Assembly: GCA_963773105.1 (NCBI GenBank)
Contig: CAVZAA010000002.1
Location: 1,238,078-1,302,077, forward strand
Source of the DNA: Trebonia sp963773105
GTDB taxonomy: Bacteria > Actinomycetota > Actinomycetes > Streptosporangiales > Streptosporangiaceae
Direction: 5' to 3'
Length of the DNA: 64,000 bases
Shown here: piece by piece, positions 42,736 through 51,558 of the stretch
How the letters are laid out: each line of letters opens with the position of its first letter
How positions within the stretch are numbered: the first letter of the stretch is position 1
Translations under genes and position numbers: made by a program
The notes under the pieces: model-generated
What the model was told of the DNA's origin: nothing
Database searches by the model: none
Seen by the model: the letters and a program-made list of their open reading frames with translations, nothing else

Positions 42736-44092
42736 TCATCCGTAGGGGTCCGTCTCGACGACCTCCCTGACCGTGCCCAGCGCCTGCCGCAGACTGTCCG
42801 GGTCGGCCGAGCCCAGTGCCAGTCGGAGTGCCTGCGGTACGGGCGCGGAGGTCGCAAATGGCTCCGCCGTGGATACGGAGATGCGCCTGGCCCGCGAGGA
42901 ACGCCGCGATCCGGTCGGCGCGAGCATCCTGCGCCAGCGGAAGCCACGCAAAATAGGACGAAGGGTGACCGACCAGGGGCAGGCCGGCGAAGACATCGCG
43001 GGCGATTGACTGCCGCGTTCTCGCGTCGTCTCGCTTGTCGGCCTCGAGGCGGCTGACGGTACCGTCATCGAGCCATCGGCAGACGATCGCCGTGGTCACC
43101 GCGGGGGTGTTCCATATGGTCACGCGGATAGCGCGCTCGATCGCGGGCACCAGAGCGGGCGGGGCCGAGACAAACCCGACCCGCAGGCCGGTGGCGATGC
43201 TCTTGGAGAGCCCGGACACGTAGACGGTCAGGTCGGGTGCGAGCGCCGCGATCGGAGGCGGCGGGTTGTCCGCGAGGTAGGCGTACGAGCCGTCCTCGAT
43301 GATGAGCAGCCGGTGTCGTCGGGCGATCTCGACCAGCCGCGCGCGGGCGCGGGCGTCCATGACCCAGCCGAGCGGGTTGTGCAGGGTGGGCATGGCGTAG
43401 ACGGCGCGCACCCGCCGCCTGGCGCACAGCTGCTCGAGGGCGTCGAGACCGGGTCCGGTCTCGGTCGCCGGGAGCGGCGCCAGTTCCAGCCGAAGCGTGT
43501 GGGCGAGGACCTTGAAGCCCGGATACGTCAGCGAGTCGGCCGCGACGACGTCGCCGGCCTGCAGCGTCGCCATCATCGTCGTCGCCAGCCCGTGCTGGGC
43601 GCCGTTGACGATCAGAATCTGCTCGGCGCCGACCGCGAGCCCGCGCAGCCGCAGGTGGCGGGCGACCGCGGCCCGGTCGTGCGGACGGCCGCGATGGGGC
43701 TGGTAGCGCAGCAGCGCCTCCAGGTCGCCGGACGCCGCCAGGTCCCGCAGGGCGTGCCGCAGCAGGTCGGCCTGACCGGGGAGGGCGGGATAGTTGAAGC
43801 TGAGGTCGACGGTGTCCGCTGCCGCCGCCTGCTGGTCGATGCCGTGGCCGGGGGGCAGCGCGGTGTCGCGGACGAACGTTCCCCTGCCCTGCTCCCCGCT
43901 TACCAGGCCCATCGCCTCCAGCTCGGCGTAGACCCGGGATGCGGTCACGACGGCGATGCCCTCGCGGGCCGCGAGCTGGCGATGGGTCGGCAGCCGGGTC
44001 CCCGAGGGCAGGCGACCCGCGCGGATGTCCGACGCGAACGCGTCGACCACTGCCTTGTAGCGCGAGATCCCCACGGCGCCGATTGTATGCAT
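42736..44092 (-). CDS. MocR-like GntR/aminotransferase regulator, frameshifted near the end
   Basis: The N-terminal winged helix (YKAVVDAFASDIRAGRLPSG, TRLPTHRQLAAREGIAVVTASR) is fused to a type I aminotransferase domain. Its PLP lysine is in VYVSGLSKSIATGLRVGFV, and it carries AMPTLHNPLGWVM. The frame changes near 42886 (one extra base). The other frame gives RISVSTAEPFATSAPVPQAL and ends VREVVETDPYG at 42736, the proper C-terminus. Joined length is 451 residues. As read, the protein ends at 42689 with unrelated residues. It faces the DJ-1-like gene across 68 bases and likely controls it. Confidence 0.83.
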
Positions 44093-44160
44093 GACAATTC
44101 TTTGGCTGTCATGGACGGCGCGAACTAGCGTGAGCCGCATCCGAGCGAAAGGAACTCACC

Positions 44161-44781
44161 GTGCACATCGCGATCCTCACCTTCGACGGGTACAACGAAC
44201 TCGACTCCCTCATCGCGCTCGGGGTGCTCAACCGGGTCAGTAATCCCGACTGGCGCGTGTCGATCGCGACCCCGTCGCCCCGGGTGCGCTCGATGAACGG
44301 CGTCGTGATCGAGTCGATGGCCAGCCTCGAGGAGGCCCGCGAGGCGGACGCAGTTGTCGTGGGCAGCGGCCTGCAGACTCGCGCGGTGATCGCCGACCCG
44401 GCCATCATGGGGCAGCTGGGCCGGCTCGACCCGTCACGGCAGCTGCTGGCCGGCCAGTGCTCGGGGACGCTCGTGCTGGCCAAGCTCGGGCTGCTCGCGG
44501 ACGTCCCCGCCTGTACTGACCTCATCACCAAGCCGTGGGTGGTGGAGGCGGGCGTCGAGGTGCTCAACCAGCCCTTCTTCGCCCGCGGGAATGTCGCGAC
44601 GGCGGGCGGCTGCCTGGCGTCGCACTATCTGGCCGCCTGGATCATCGCCCGCCTGGAGGGCGGTGAAGCCGCGGAAAGCGCCCTGCACTACGTCGCCCCC
44701 GTGGGCGAAAAGGAGGAGTACGTCACCCGCGCCATGCGCAACATCACCCCGTACATCCCCGACAGACTCGCGATCGTCTAG
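44161..44781 (+). CDS. DJ-1/PfpI family protein
   Basis: This 206-residue class I glutamine-amidotransferase-like protein starts MHIAILTFDGYNELDSLIAL. The nucleophile elbow is LAGQCSGTLVLAKLG, with Cys in the place used by DJ-1 and isonitrile hydratases. GTG 44161 lies 11 bases after a GAAAGGA sequence. It could be an isonitrile hydratase or glyoxalase III, and which one is open. It is divergent from the MocR-like regulator, its probable controller, and convergent with the first coxL. Confidence 0.85.
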   Translation: MHIAILTFDGYNELDSLIALGVLNRVSNPDWRVSIATPSPRVRSMNGVVIESMASLEEAREADAVVVGSGLQTRAVIADPAIMGQLGRLDPSRQLLAGQCSGTLVLAKLGLLADVPACTDLITKPWVVEAGVEVLNQPFFARGNVATAGGCLASHYLAAWIIARLEGGEAAESALHYVAPVGEKEEYVTRAMRNITPYIPDRLAIV

Positions 44782-44876
44782 GCGCAACGGCCTGATCAGG
44801 GCCGGCGAGGTGATCGTGGACGGCCGTGTACACCCCGATGTAAACAACTGTCCACGATGACGCGAGTTGGTGGCTC

Positions 44877-47234
44877 TCAGCTGACGGACAGGTCCGTCCT
44901 GACCGGGCGGCCCTGGATCGCTAGCCATACGTTGGCCGGGGTCAAGGGCATGTCCGCGTGCACCACCCCGAACGGGGCGAGCGCGTCCACGACCGAGTTG
45001 ACCACCGCCGGGACCGAGCCGACGGTGGCCGATTCGCCGATGCCCTTGGCCCCGATGGGGTGATGCGGAGACGGCGTGACCGTCGCCCCGAGTTCGGGCG
45101 AGGGAATCTCGAGCGCCGTCGGCAGCAGGTAGTCCATGAAGGAACCGCCCAGGCAGTTGCCGATTTCGTCGAACGAGATGACCTGCATCAGGGCGATGCC
45201 GATGCCGTCGGCGAGGCCGCGGTGCACCTGTCCCTCGACGATCATCGGGTTGATGCGGACGCCGCAGTCGTCGACCGCGATGAAACGGCGGACCTTGACC
45301 TCGCCGGTACCCGGGTCCACGTCGCTGACGCAGACGTAGGCCCCGAAGGGGAACGTCAGGTTGGGCGGGTTGTACACCGCCGACGCGTCCAGATGCCCCT
45401 CGGTCCCGGCCGGCAGCTCGAGCGACGAGTGCGCCGCCATAGCGATCTCGGCGATGCCCAGGGCCTGGTCCGGGTCGCCGCGAACGCGCCACTTGCCGTC
45501 CTGCCAGTCCAGGTCGTCGGCGGACGCCTCCAGCATGGCCGCGGCCACCAGCCGGGCCCGTTCGCGGACCTTCCTGGCCGCGACGACCGCCGCCGCGCCC
45601 GACACCGGGGTGGATCGCGACCCGTAGGTGCCGAGGCCGTACGGCGTCCGGTCGGTGTCGCCGTGCACCACCTCCACGTCGTCCGGCGAGAGGCCGAGCT
45701 CGTGCGCCACCAGCTGCGCGAACGTGGTCTCGTGGCCCTGGCCCTGGGACTGCACCGAGATCGAGAGCACCGCCTTGCCGGTGGGGTGCACCCGCAGGTC
45801 GGCCCCGTCGGCCATGCCCAGGCCGAGGATGTCCATCTTGCTGCGCGGGCCGGCCCCGACCGCCTCGGTGAAGAAGCTCAGCCCGATCCCCATGTACTCG
45901 CCGCGGGCGCGCCGCTCCGCCTGCTCGCGGCGGAGCTTGTCGTAGCCTGCCATGTCCAGCGCCAGCTGGAGCGCCCGCGGGTACTCGCCCGAGTCGTACT
46001 GCCAGCCGGTCGGGCTCGTGTAGGGGAACTGCTCGGGCCGCAGCAGATTGCGCATCCGCAGCTCGGCCGGGTCCATCCCGAGCTTGCGCGACAGCATGTC
46101 CGTCAGCCGCTCGACCAGGTACACGGCCTCGGTCACGCGGAACGAGCAGGAGTAGGCCACCCCGCCCGGCGCCTTGTTGGTGAACACGCCGGTGACCTCG
46201 CAGTACGCCGCGGGCACCCGGTACGAGCCGGTGAAGATGTGAAAGAAGCCGGCCGGGAACTTGGATGGCTGCGCGGCCGCGTTGAATGCCCCGTGATCGG
46301 CCAGCACCCGCGCGCGCAGGCCGAGGATCTCGCCGTCGGCGGTCGCGGCGATCTCACCGTGCATGTGGTAGTCGCGGGCGAACGCGGTGGACATCAGGCT
46401 CTCGGACCTGTCCTCCACCCACTTCACCGGCCGCCCGGTCGCCATCGCGGCCGCGATCGCGCAGATATAGCCCGGGTACAGGGGGACCTTGGCGCCGAAG
46501 CCGCCGCCCAGGTCGGGCGAGACGATCCGGATCTTGTGCTCGGGCAGCCCGGTCACGGTCGCGTACATCGTGCGGTGGGCGTGCGGGGCCTGACTGGTCG
46601 ACCAGAGCGTCAGCCTGCCGCTGGTGGCGTCGTACTCGGCGATCGCGCCGCAGGTCTCGAGCGGCGCCGGGTGCGAGCGCGGGTAGAGCATGTCGCACTC
46701 GACCACCACGTCGGCCGCGGCGAAGGCCGCGTCGGTAGCCACCCGGTCGCCTGCCGCCCAGTCGAAGATGCGGTTGCCGCCCGCTAGGTCCTCGCGGACC
46801 ACCGGTGCGCCCGGCTCGAGCGCGGTCAGGGCGTCCATCAGCGGCGGCAGCGGCTCGTAGTCGACGGCGATCAGCTCGAGGGCGTCCCTGGCGGCGTAGC
46901 GGTCCGTCGCCACCACGAACGCGATCTCCTGGCCCTGGAAGAGCACTTTGTCGACCGCGAGCACCGACTGCACGTCCCCGAAGAGCGTGGGCATCCCCGC
47001 CAGGCCCCGTTCGGCCAGGTCCGCGCCGGTCAGCACGGCCACCACCATCGGGTGGGCGCGGGCGGCGGTAGCGTCGACCGAGACGATCCTGGCGTGCGCG
47101 AGCGGGCTGCGCAGGATCGCGCCGTGTAGCATCCCCGGCAGCGCGACGTCGTCGATGAAGTTGCCCTGGCCCTTGATGAACCGCGCGTCCTCCTTGCGGG
47201 GAAGCGACCCGTAAGCGTGGCCCATGCTCGTCAC
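44877..47234 (-). CDS. coxL: CO dehydrogenase large subunit, form I-type, operon 1
   Basis: The molybdenum-binding subunit of aerobic CO dehydrogenase has 785 residues here. The active-site loop is AYSCSFR (360-366), with C363 in the position that binds copper in form I enzymes. Other cofactor motifs include GGGFGAKVPLYPG, QSQGQGHETTFAQL and HHPIGAKGIGESATVGS. GTG 47234 overlaps the expected coxS stop (TGA 47231-47233). Form I fits CO oxidation, and form II enzymes would read AYRGAGR. It runs last in the leftward coxM-coxS-coxL operon. The paralogue at 51559 is similar throughout, so both came by duplication or transfer. The Ser at loop position 3 (Arg in the paralogue) is allowed in the motif. 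Confidence 0.93.
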   Translation of the reverse strand: MTSMGHAYGSLPRKEDARFIKGQGNFIDDVALPGMLHGAILRSPLAHARIVSVDATAARAHPMVVAVLTGADLAERGLAGMPTLFGDVQSVLAVDKVLFQGQEIAFVVATDRYAARDALELIAVDYEPLPPLMDALTALEPGAPVVREDLAGGNRIFDWAAGDRVATDAAFAAADVVVECDMLYPRSHPAPLETCGAIAEYDATSGRLTLWSTSQAPHAHRTMYATVTGLPEHKIRIVSPDLGGGFGAKVPLYPGYICAIAAAMATGRPVKWVEDRSESLMSTAFARDYHMHGEIAATADGEILGLRARVLADHGAFNAAAQPSKFPAGFFHIFTGSYRVPAAYCEVTGVFTNKAPGGVAYSCSFRVTEAVYLVERLTDMLSRKLGMDPAELRMRNLLRPEQFPYTSPTGWQYDSGEYPRALQLALDMAGYDKLRREQAERRARGEYMGIGLSFFTEAVGAGPRSKMDILGLGMADGADLRVHPTGKAVLSISVQSQGQGHETTFAQLVAHELGLSPDDVEVVHGDTDRTPYGLGTYGSRSTPVSGAAAVVAARKVRERARLVAAAMLEASADDLDWQDGKWRVRGDPDQALGIAEIAMAAHSSLELPAGTEGHLDASAVYNPPNLTFPFGAYVCVSDVDPGTGEVKVRRFIAVDDCGVRINPMIVEGQVHRGLADGIGIALMQVISFDEIGNCLGGSFMDYLLPTALEIPSPELGATVTPSPHHPIGAKGIGESATVGSVPAVVNSVVDALAPFGVVHADMPLTPANVWLAIQGRPVRTDLSVS

Positions 47235-47724
47235 CTTCCCAGGGTTCGGAGGCTCCGTGGCGGGCCCGGTCGTGCTTGGCGGCCCACTGCACCGACCTGA
47301 CGATGTTCTCGTACCCCGTGCACCGGCAGACCTGGCCCGATATCGCCTCGCGGATCTCGTCGGAGGTGGGATCCGGGTTCTGGTCGAGCAGCCAGCGCGC
47401 GGTCATCAGCATGCCCGGCGTGCAGAACCCGCATTGCAGCCCGTGGCAGGCGGCGAAGCCCTCTTGCACCGGGTCGAGCGCGCCGCCGCGGCCCAAGCCC
47501 TCGACGGTGTCGATCTGCCGCTTGTCCGCCATGACCGCGAGTACCGTGCACGACTTGACCGGCGTCTGGTCCAGCCAGATCACGCAGGCGCCGCAGTTCG
47601 AGGTGTCGCAGCCCCAGTGTGAGCCGGTCAGCCGCAGCTCGTCGCGGAGAAAGTGGATCAGCAGCAGCCGCGGCTCGACCACCCGGGTGTAGTCGGTTCC
47701 GTTGACGGTGACGGTGATCTTCAC
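47231..47724 (-). CDS. coxS: CO dehydrogenase small (2Fe-2S) subunit, operon 1, 3' frameshift
   Basis: This iron-sulfur subunit begins VKITVTVNGTDY. The plant-type cluster is GCDTSNCGACVIWLD with a later C in KSC. The second cluster is QCGFCTPGML and CRCTGYENIV. GTG 47724 overlaps the coxM stop. In the frame read, no stop appears after KHDRARHGASEPWEG until 46354, deep inside coxL. The next frame stops at 47231, exactly overlapping the coxL GTG. So one base is missing near 47235-47280, outside the clusters. Corrected length is about 164 residues, normal for CoxS. Confidence 0.88.
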
Positions 47725-48602
47725 GACGCCAGCTCTCCGGCCCGGCCGACCGCGATCCTGAGCACCCGGGCGGTCAGCTCCCTGACCAGGTGCCGCTTGT
47801 ACTCGGCCGGACCGCGCTGATCCGAGGCCGGATGGCAGTGCTCGGCCGCGATCTCGCCCGCCCGCGCAAGGGTCTGGTCGTCGGCGGCCCGGCCGCGCAG
47901 GAATTCCTCCGCCTCGGCCGCGACGAAACCGGCGGCGCCGACCGCGGTCAGCCCGATGCCCACGTCGGTGATCAGGTCGCCCGACAACCAGACGGCCGCC
48001 CCGGCGGCGCCGATCGGCCAGTCGCCCGCCCGCCGCGCCACCTTGAGGTACGCGCTGCCGCTGCCGGTCCTGATAGGCAGCCTGATCTCGGTCAGCATCT
48101 CGGCCGGGCCGACGACGGTCTCGTACGGACCGGTGTGAAATGCCCGCGCGGACACCTCCCGCCTGCCCTCGGGCCCCTGGATGATCATCGAGCCCTTCAG
48201 CGCGGCGAACGCCGCTGACAGGTCCTCCGACGGGTCGGCCTGGCACAGGGACCCGCCGATGGTCCCCCAGTTCCTGACGATCGGGTCCGCGATCACCCGC
48301 TCGGCGTCGTGCAGGATCGTGAAGTGCTGGCCGGCCAGCGGCGCCGCCAGCAGGTCCGCGTGCCGGGCGAGTGCGCCGATGCGCAGTTCGCCGCCGGCTC
48401 GATCGATGTAGCGCAGCCCGCTGATCCCGTTGATGTCAATGAGCACCTCGGGCTGCGCCAGCCGCAGCTTCATCATCGGTATCAGGCTGTGGCCGCCGGC
48501 CAGGATCCTGGCCCCCGGCGCGTACCTGGCCAGCAGCGTGAGAGCCTGCTCCACGCTCGCGGCCCGCTCGTATTCGACTTGCGCGGGGACCTGCAATCGC
48601 AC
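47721..48602 (-). CDS. coxM: CO dehydrogenase medium (FAD) subunit, operon 1
   Basis: This 293-residue subunit carries FAD and passes electrons to the respiratory chain. FAD motifs are ILAGGHSLIPMMKLRLAQP, near 32 onward, and NWGTIGGSLCQADPSEDL near 110. The usual sequence is AGGQS, and it is AGGHS here. The end RGPAEYKRHLVRELTARVL is typical. The first gene of the leftward operon, it faces the LysR gene over about 120 bases. GTG 48602 is the best start, though the ribosome site GGGAGG is close to it. Confidence 0.92.
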   Translation of the reverse strand: MRLQVPAQVEYERAASVEQALTLLARYAPGARILAGGHSLIPMMKLRLAQPEVLIDINGISGLRYIDRAGGELRIGALARHADLLAAPLAGQHFTILHDAERVIADPIVRNWGTIGGSLCQADPSEDLSAAFAALKGSMIIQGPEGRREVSARAFHTGPYETVVGPAEMLTEIRLPIRTGSGSAYLKVARRAGDWPIGAAGAAVWLSGDLITDVGIGLTAVGAAGFVAAEAEEFLRGRAADDQTLARAGEIAAEHCHPASDQRGPAEYKRHLVRELTARVLRIAVGRAGELAS

Positions 48603-48724
48603 CTCCCGGGCGAGGGGGTCGCGCCGTGTGCGCGCGGGCCCAGCTGATGCCGTACGTTGCGTTTTGTGCGCACGGGGATATCGTGGGCCTTCCCGGTGCG
48701 CTGGTGCTCACGATGGAGTGTGCG

Positions 48725-49684
48725 ATGACGTTGACCCAGCTGAACGCGTTCGTCCTGGTCGCCCGGCTCGGATCGGTGCGAGCGGCGGCGGGCGCGCTGA
48801 GCGTCAGCGAGTCGGCCGTGTCGCAGGCGATCACCGCCCTGCGCCAGGATCTCGGCGACCAGCTGGTCGCCAGGACCCAGGCCGGCATGACCCTGACCCC
48901 GGGCGGCGCCCGGCTGCTCGGCATCGCGTCCCAGATCGTCATGCTCGGCGCCGATGCGCACGCCGCCGTCCGCGCCGCGCAGGGCGCGCCGGAGCAGCTC
49001 CGCGTCGTTGCCACCTCGACCTTCGCCGAGTTCGTGGCCGGGCCCCTGATGGAGGCGTTCCGCCGTCGGTTCGCCGGGGCGGTAGAGGTCACGACCGGGG
49101 TCGCGGCCTCCAGCGAGCAGGCGGTGCTGGTCGCCAACCGTCTGGCCGACGTTGCCTTCGGAGCGGGGGTGACCGGAGAGCACGAGCTGCCGATCGTGAG
49201 CGAGCCCATCTTCAAGTACCGGCTGGTCGTGGTCGGCTCCGGCGAAAGCAGAGCGCAAGCGCGGCCGCGCGGGCCCGCGCGGCAGTGGCGGTGGCTGGTG
49301 GACCCGTCCGGAACCGATCCTGGCAGCGAGACGGCCCGGCTGCTGCGCCGCCTCGGGATCGCCGACAGCAACATCGGGGTCTTCCAGAGCCAGACCGCCG
49401 CCTGGGCGGCCGCAGCCGACGGCGCCGGGGTCGCGCCCGCGATCGAGCACCTGGTGTCCCAGCAGCTGCGCCGGGGCGAGCTGTCCCTGGTGGACATGCC
49501 GGGCTTTCCGGCCGAGGAGTGCTGGCACGTGACCCTGCTCGAGCGGGAGCGCCGCAGTACCGCCGTGAGCGCCCTGCGCAGGTTCCTCGGCACCCCGGAG
49601 GCGATGCACCTGATTCGATCGCCCGCCGCCGGCGTCCCGCCGTCCCGCTTCAAGCCCCCGGTCTACGTCACTATTTGGAGCTGA
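48725..49684 (+). CDS. LysR-type regulator between the two cox operons
   Basis: This 319-residue LysR regulator has the N-terminal winged helix MTLTQLNAFVLVARLGSVRA then AAGALSVSESAVSQAITALR. The effector domain has two halves, as in CbbR-type proteins. ATG 48725 is preferred because the helix begins there. It lies divergent from coxM of operon 1 and 164 bases before operon 2. It could control both, and CO or redox state may be the signal, but this is inference. The long C-terminal extension (FKPPVYVTIWS) is unremarkable. Confidence 0.88.
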   Translation: MTLTQLNAFVLVARLGSVRAAAGALSVSESAVSQAITALRQDLGDQLVARTQAGMTLTPGGARLLGIASQIVMLGADAHAAVRAAQGAPEQLRVVATSTFAEFVAGPLMEAFRRRFAGAVEVTTGVAASSEQAVLVANRLADVAFGAGVTGEHELPIVSEPIFKYRLVVVGSGESRAQARPRGPARQWRWLVDPSGTDPGSETARLLRRLGIADSNIGVFQSQTAAWAAAADGAGVAPAIEHLVSQQLRRGELSLVDMPGFPAEECWHVTLLERERRSTAVSALRRFLGTPEAMHLIRSPAAGVPPSRFKPPVYVTIWS

Positions 49685-49848
49685 ATCCGCCGATTTGTCT
49701 GCCATGTTCACCCAGTGAACTCGTCGATTAAGCGACAGCTTATTTGGCTGTTGCAGCATTGTTAAGAGCGCGTCACCATACGTCTAAAATCCGTTTCCGC
49801 CCGTGCTAGTGCCGGGCGGGCACCGCTGCGACGGAGGGAGATCGTTGC

Positions 49849-50133
49849 ATGGCCATTGAGTCCGACGGGCACAGCAAGGACAACCCGCGGCTGTACGAGC
49901 TCATCGAAGACGCACCCAAGACCGGGAAGAGCCCCACCGTATGGGCCTGGCCGCAGCTCGTCGACTACCTCAAGATCGCCGGGCAGCCGGTCTCCGGACC
50001 GTGGCCGCCGCACCAGGAGCCCCGGCCCGACCCCGACTACGAGTCGGGGCCGCAGGCGGTCCCCGATCCCCACTCCGTCGCTCGGGCCAGTGACCTGGCC
50101 GGCGGCGATGCGTCAGCTGAGCGGAGGAATTGA
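49849..50133 (+). CDS. Hypothetical small protein at the head of cox operon 2
   Basis: I do not recognise this 94-residue hydrophilic protein. It has a helical start (DNPRLYELIEDAPKTGKSP), a Trp pair (VWAWPQLVDYLKIAG) and a Pro-rich tail (GPWPPHQEPRPDPDYES), with no Cys or membrane segment. ATG 49849 follows GGAGGGAGATC. Its stop touches the coxM start (ATG 50134), so it is translated in the operon. Operon 1 has no copy. It might be a chaperone or regulator of the second CO dehydrogenase. Confidence 0.75.
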   Translation: MAIESDGHSKDNPRLYELIEDAPKTGKSPTVWAWPQLVDYLKIAGQPVSGPWPPHQEPRPDPDYESGPQAVPDPHSVARASDLAGGDASAERRN

Positions 50134-51027
50134 ATGTTCCCATCGCGGTTCCGCTACGAGGCGCCGCACTCCCTTGACGAGGCGATCGGCCTGCTGCACG
50201 ACGGCGGCGACTACGTCAAGGTGCTGGCCGGCGGCCAGAGCCTGGTGCCGATGATGAAGCTGCGCTTCGCCTCACCGGAGATGCTCGTCGACATCAACAA
50301 CGTGCCCGGCCTCGCGTACCACCGGACCGACCCCGACGGCAGCCTGCGCATCGGCGCGCTCTGCCGGCACGCCGACCTGGAGCGCTCCGACCTGCTGAAG
50401 GGCGCGCAGCCGACGATGGCGGCGGCGGCCCCGCTGGTGGCCGACCCGCTGGTGCGGAACCGGGGCACGCTGGTCGGGTCGCTCTGCCACGCCGACCCGC
50501 AGGGCGACTGGGCGTCGGTGATGCTGGCGCTCGGCGGCTCGGTGATCGCGCAGGGCCCGGGCGGCAGGCGCGCGATCCCGCTGGCCGAGTTCGTGACCGG
50601 TCCCTTCCAGAACGTGCTCGAGCACGACGAGATCGCGGTCGAGGCCGTGGTGCCCGCGGCCCGCGGGGTCAGGTCGGGCGGCTACCTGAAGCTTGAGCGG
50701 CGGGTGGGGGACTTCGCCACCGTCGGCGTCGCGGTGGCAATCGAGACCTCAGGGACCACCGTGACCAGGGCGGGCATCGCTCTGACCGGCGTGGGCGGGT
50801 CCACCATCGGCGCCACCGAGGCGGCCGCGGCGCTGACCGGGAAGCCGCTCACGGCCGACGGCATCGCCGAGGCGGCCGAGCTGGCGGCGGCCGCGGCCCA
50901 GCCCAGGACCGACCACCGCGGCACCGCCGAGTACAAGCGGCAGCTGGTCCGGGTCTTCGTCAAGCGCATACTGACCGGCAGCCAACCCGCCTCGGCAACC
51001 GGAGAACCTGCGGAAAGGGCGGCGTGA
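50134..51027 (+). CDS. coxM: CO dehydrogenase medium (FAD) subunit, operon 2
   Basis: This 297-residue FAD subunit begins MFPSRFRYEAPHSLDEAIGL, like classical CoxM. FAD loops are VLAGGQSLVPMMKLRFASPE (the canonical AGGQS) and NRGTLVGSLCHADPQGDW, in which the family TIGGS reads TLVGS. The C-terminus EYKRQLVRVFVKRIL is usual. The stop TGA overlaps the coxS start (GTGA at 51024). It is the second gene of a five-gene-plus operon running right. Confidence 0.93.
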   Translation: MFPSRFRYEAPHSLDEAIGLLHDGGDYVKVLAGGQSLVPMMKLRFASPEMLVDINNVPGLAYHRTDPDGSLRIGALCRHADLERSDLLKGAQPTMAAAAPLVADPLVRNRGTLVGSLCHADPQGDWASVMLALGGSVIAQGPGGRRAIPLAEFVTGPFQNVLEHDEIAVEAVVPAARGVRSGGYLKLERRVGDFATVGVAVAIETSGTTVTRAGIALTGVGGSTIGATEAAAALTGKPLTADGIAEAAELAAAAAQPRTDHRGTAEYKRQLVRVFVKRILTGSQPASATGEPAERAA

Positions 51028-51554
51028 TCATGACGATGGTCCAAGACGACCTCAGCGACGAGGCACCGGATGAGTTCCCGGTCCGCCGGATCAAGTTCAG
51101 CATCAACGGGAGGAAGAAGCTCGCCGAGATCGAGCCCCGGCTGCTGCTGGCGGACCTGATCCGCCGCGGTGTCGGGCTGACCGGCACCCACCGGGGGTGC
51201 GACACGACCAACTGCGGCGCCTGCACCGTGCTGGTCGACGGCCGCGCGATCAAATCCTGCACGATGCTGGCGGTGCAGGTCGACGGGCGCGAGGTCACCA
51301 CCGTGGAGGGCCTGGCCTCGGCCAGCGAGCTGCACCCGATCCAGGAGGGCTTCAAGCAGGAGCACGGTCTGCAGTGCGGTTTCTGCACGCCGGGCATGAT
51401 GCTGGCCGCCAAGGAGCTGCTCGACCGAAACCCCGACCCGACCGAGGAAGACGTGCGGTGGGCGCTTTCTGGCAACCTGTGCCGCTGCACCGGCTACCAG
51501 AACATCGTGAAATCGGTGCTATGGGCCGCGGCCAAGTTGCGGGCGGAAGGGTAG
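51024..51554 (+). CDS. coxS: CO dehydrogenase small (2Fe-2S) subunit, operon 2
   Basis: This subunit relays electrons between the molybdenum site and FAD. The first cluster is RGCDTTNCGACTVLVDG with C in KSCTMLA. The second is QCGFCTPGMM and CRCTGYQNIV. From GTG 51024 it has 176 residues, some 15 more at the N-terminus than many CoxS proteins. ATG at 51030 or 51036 are possible later starts. The overlap with coxM favours the first. Four bases separate it from coxL. Confidence 0.93.
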   Translation: MIMTMVQDDLSDEAPDEFPVRRIKFSINGRKKLAEIEPRLLLADLIRRGVGLTGTHRGCDTTNCGACTVLVDGRAIKSCTMLAVQVDGREVTTVEGLASASELHPIQEGFKQEHGLQCGFCTPGMMLAAKELLDRNPDPTEEDVRWALSGNLCRCTGYQNIVKSVLWAAAKLRAEG

Positions 51555-51558
51555 ACAG

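Noticed and set aside
44434..45492. 352-residue minus-strand frame over the coxL end
   Set aside because: It is an Arg/Gly-rich shadow of coxL and of the DJ-1 gene on the other strand.
46354..48246. One 630-residue minus-strand frame spanning coxM, coxS and coxL
   Set aside because: Only the coxS middle is real coding sequence. The rest shadows coxM and coxL in other frames.
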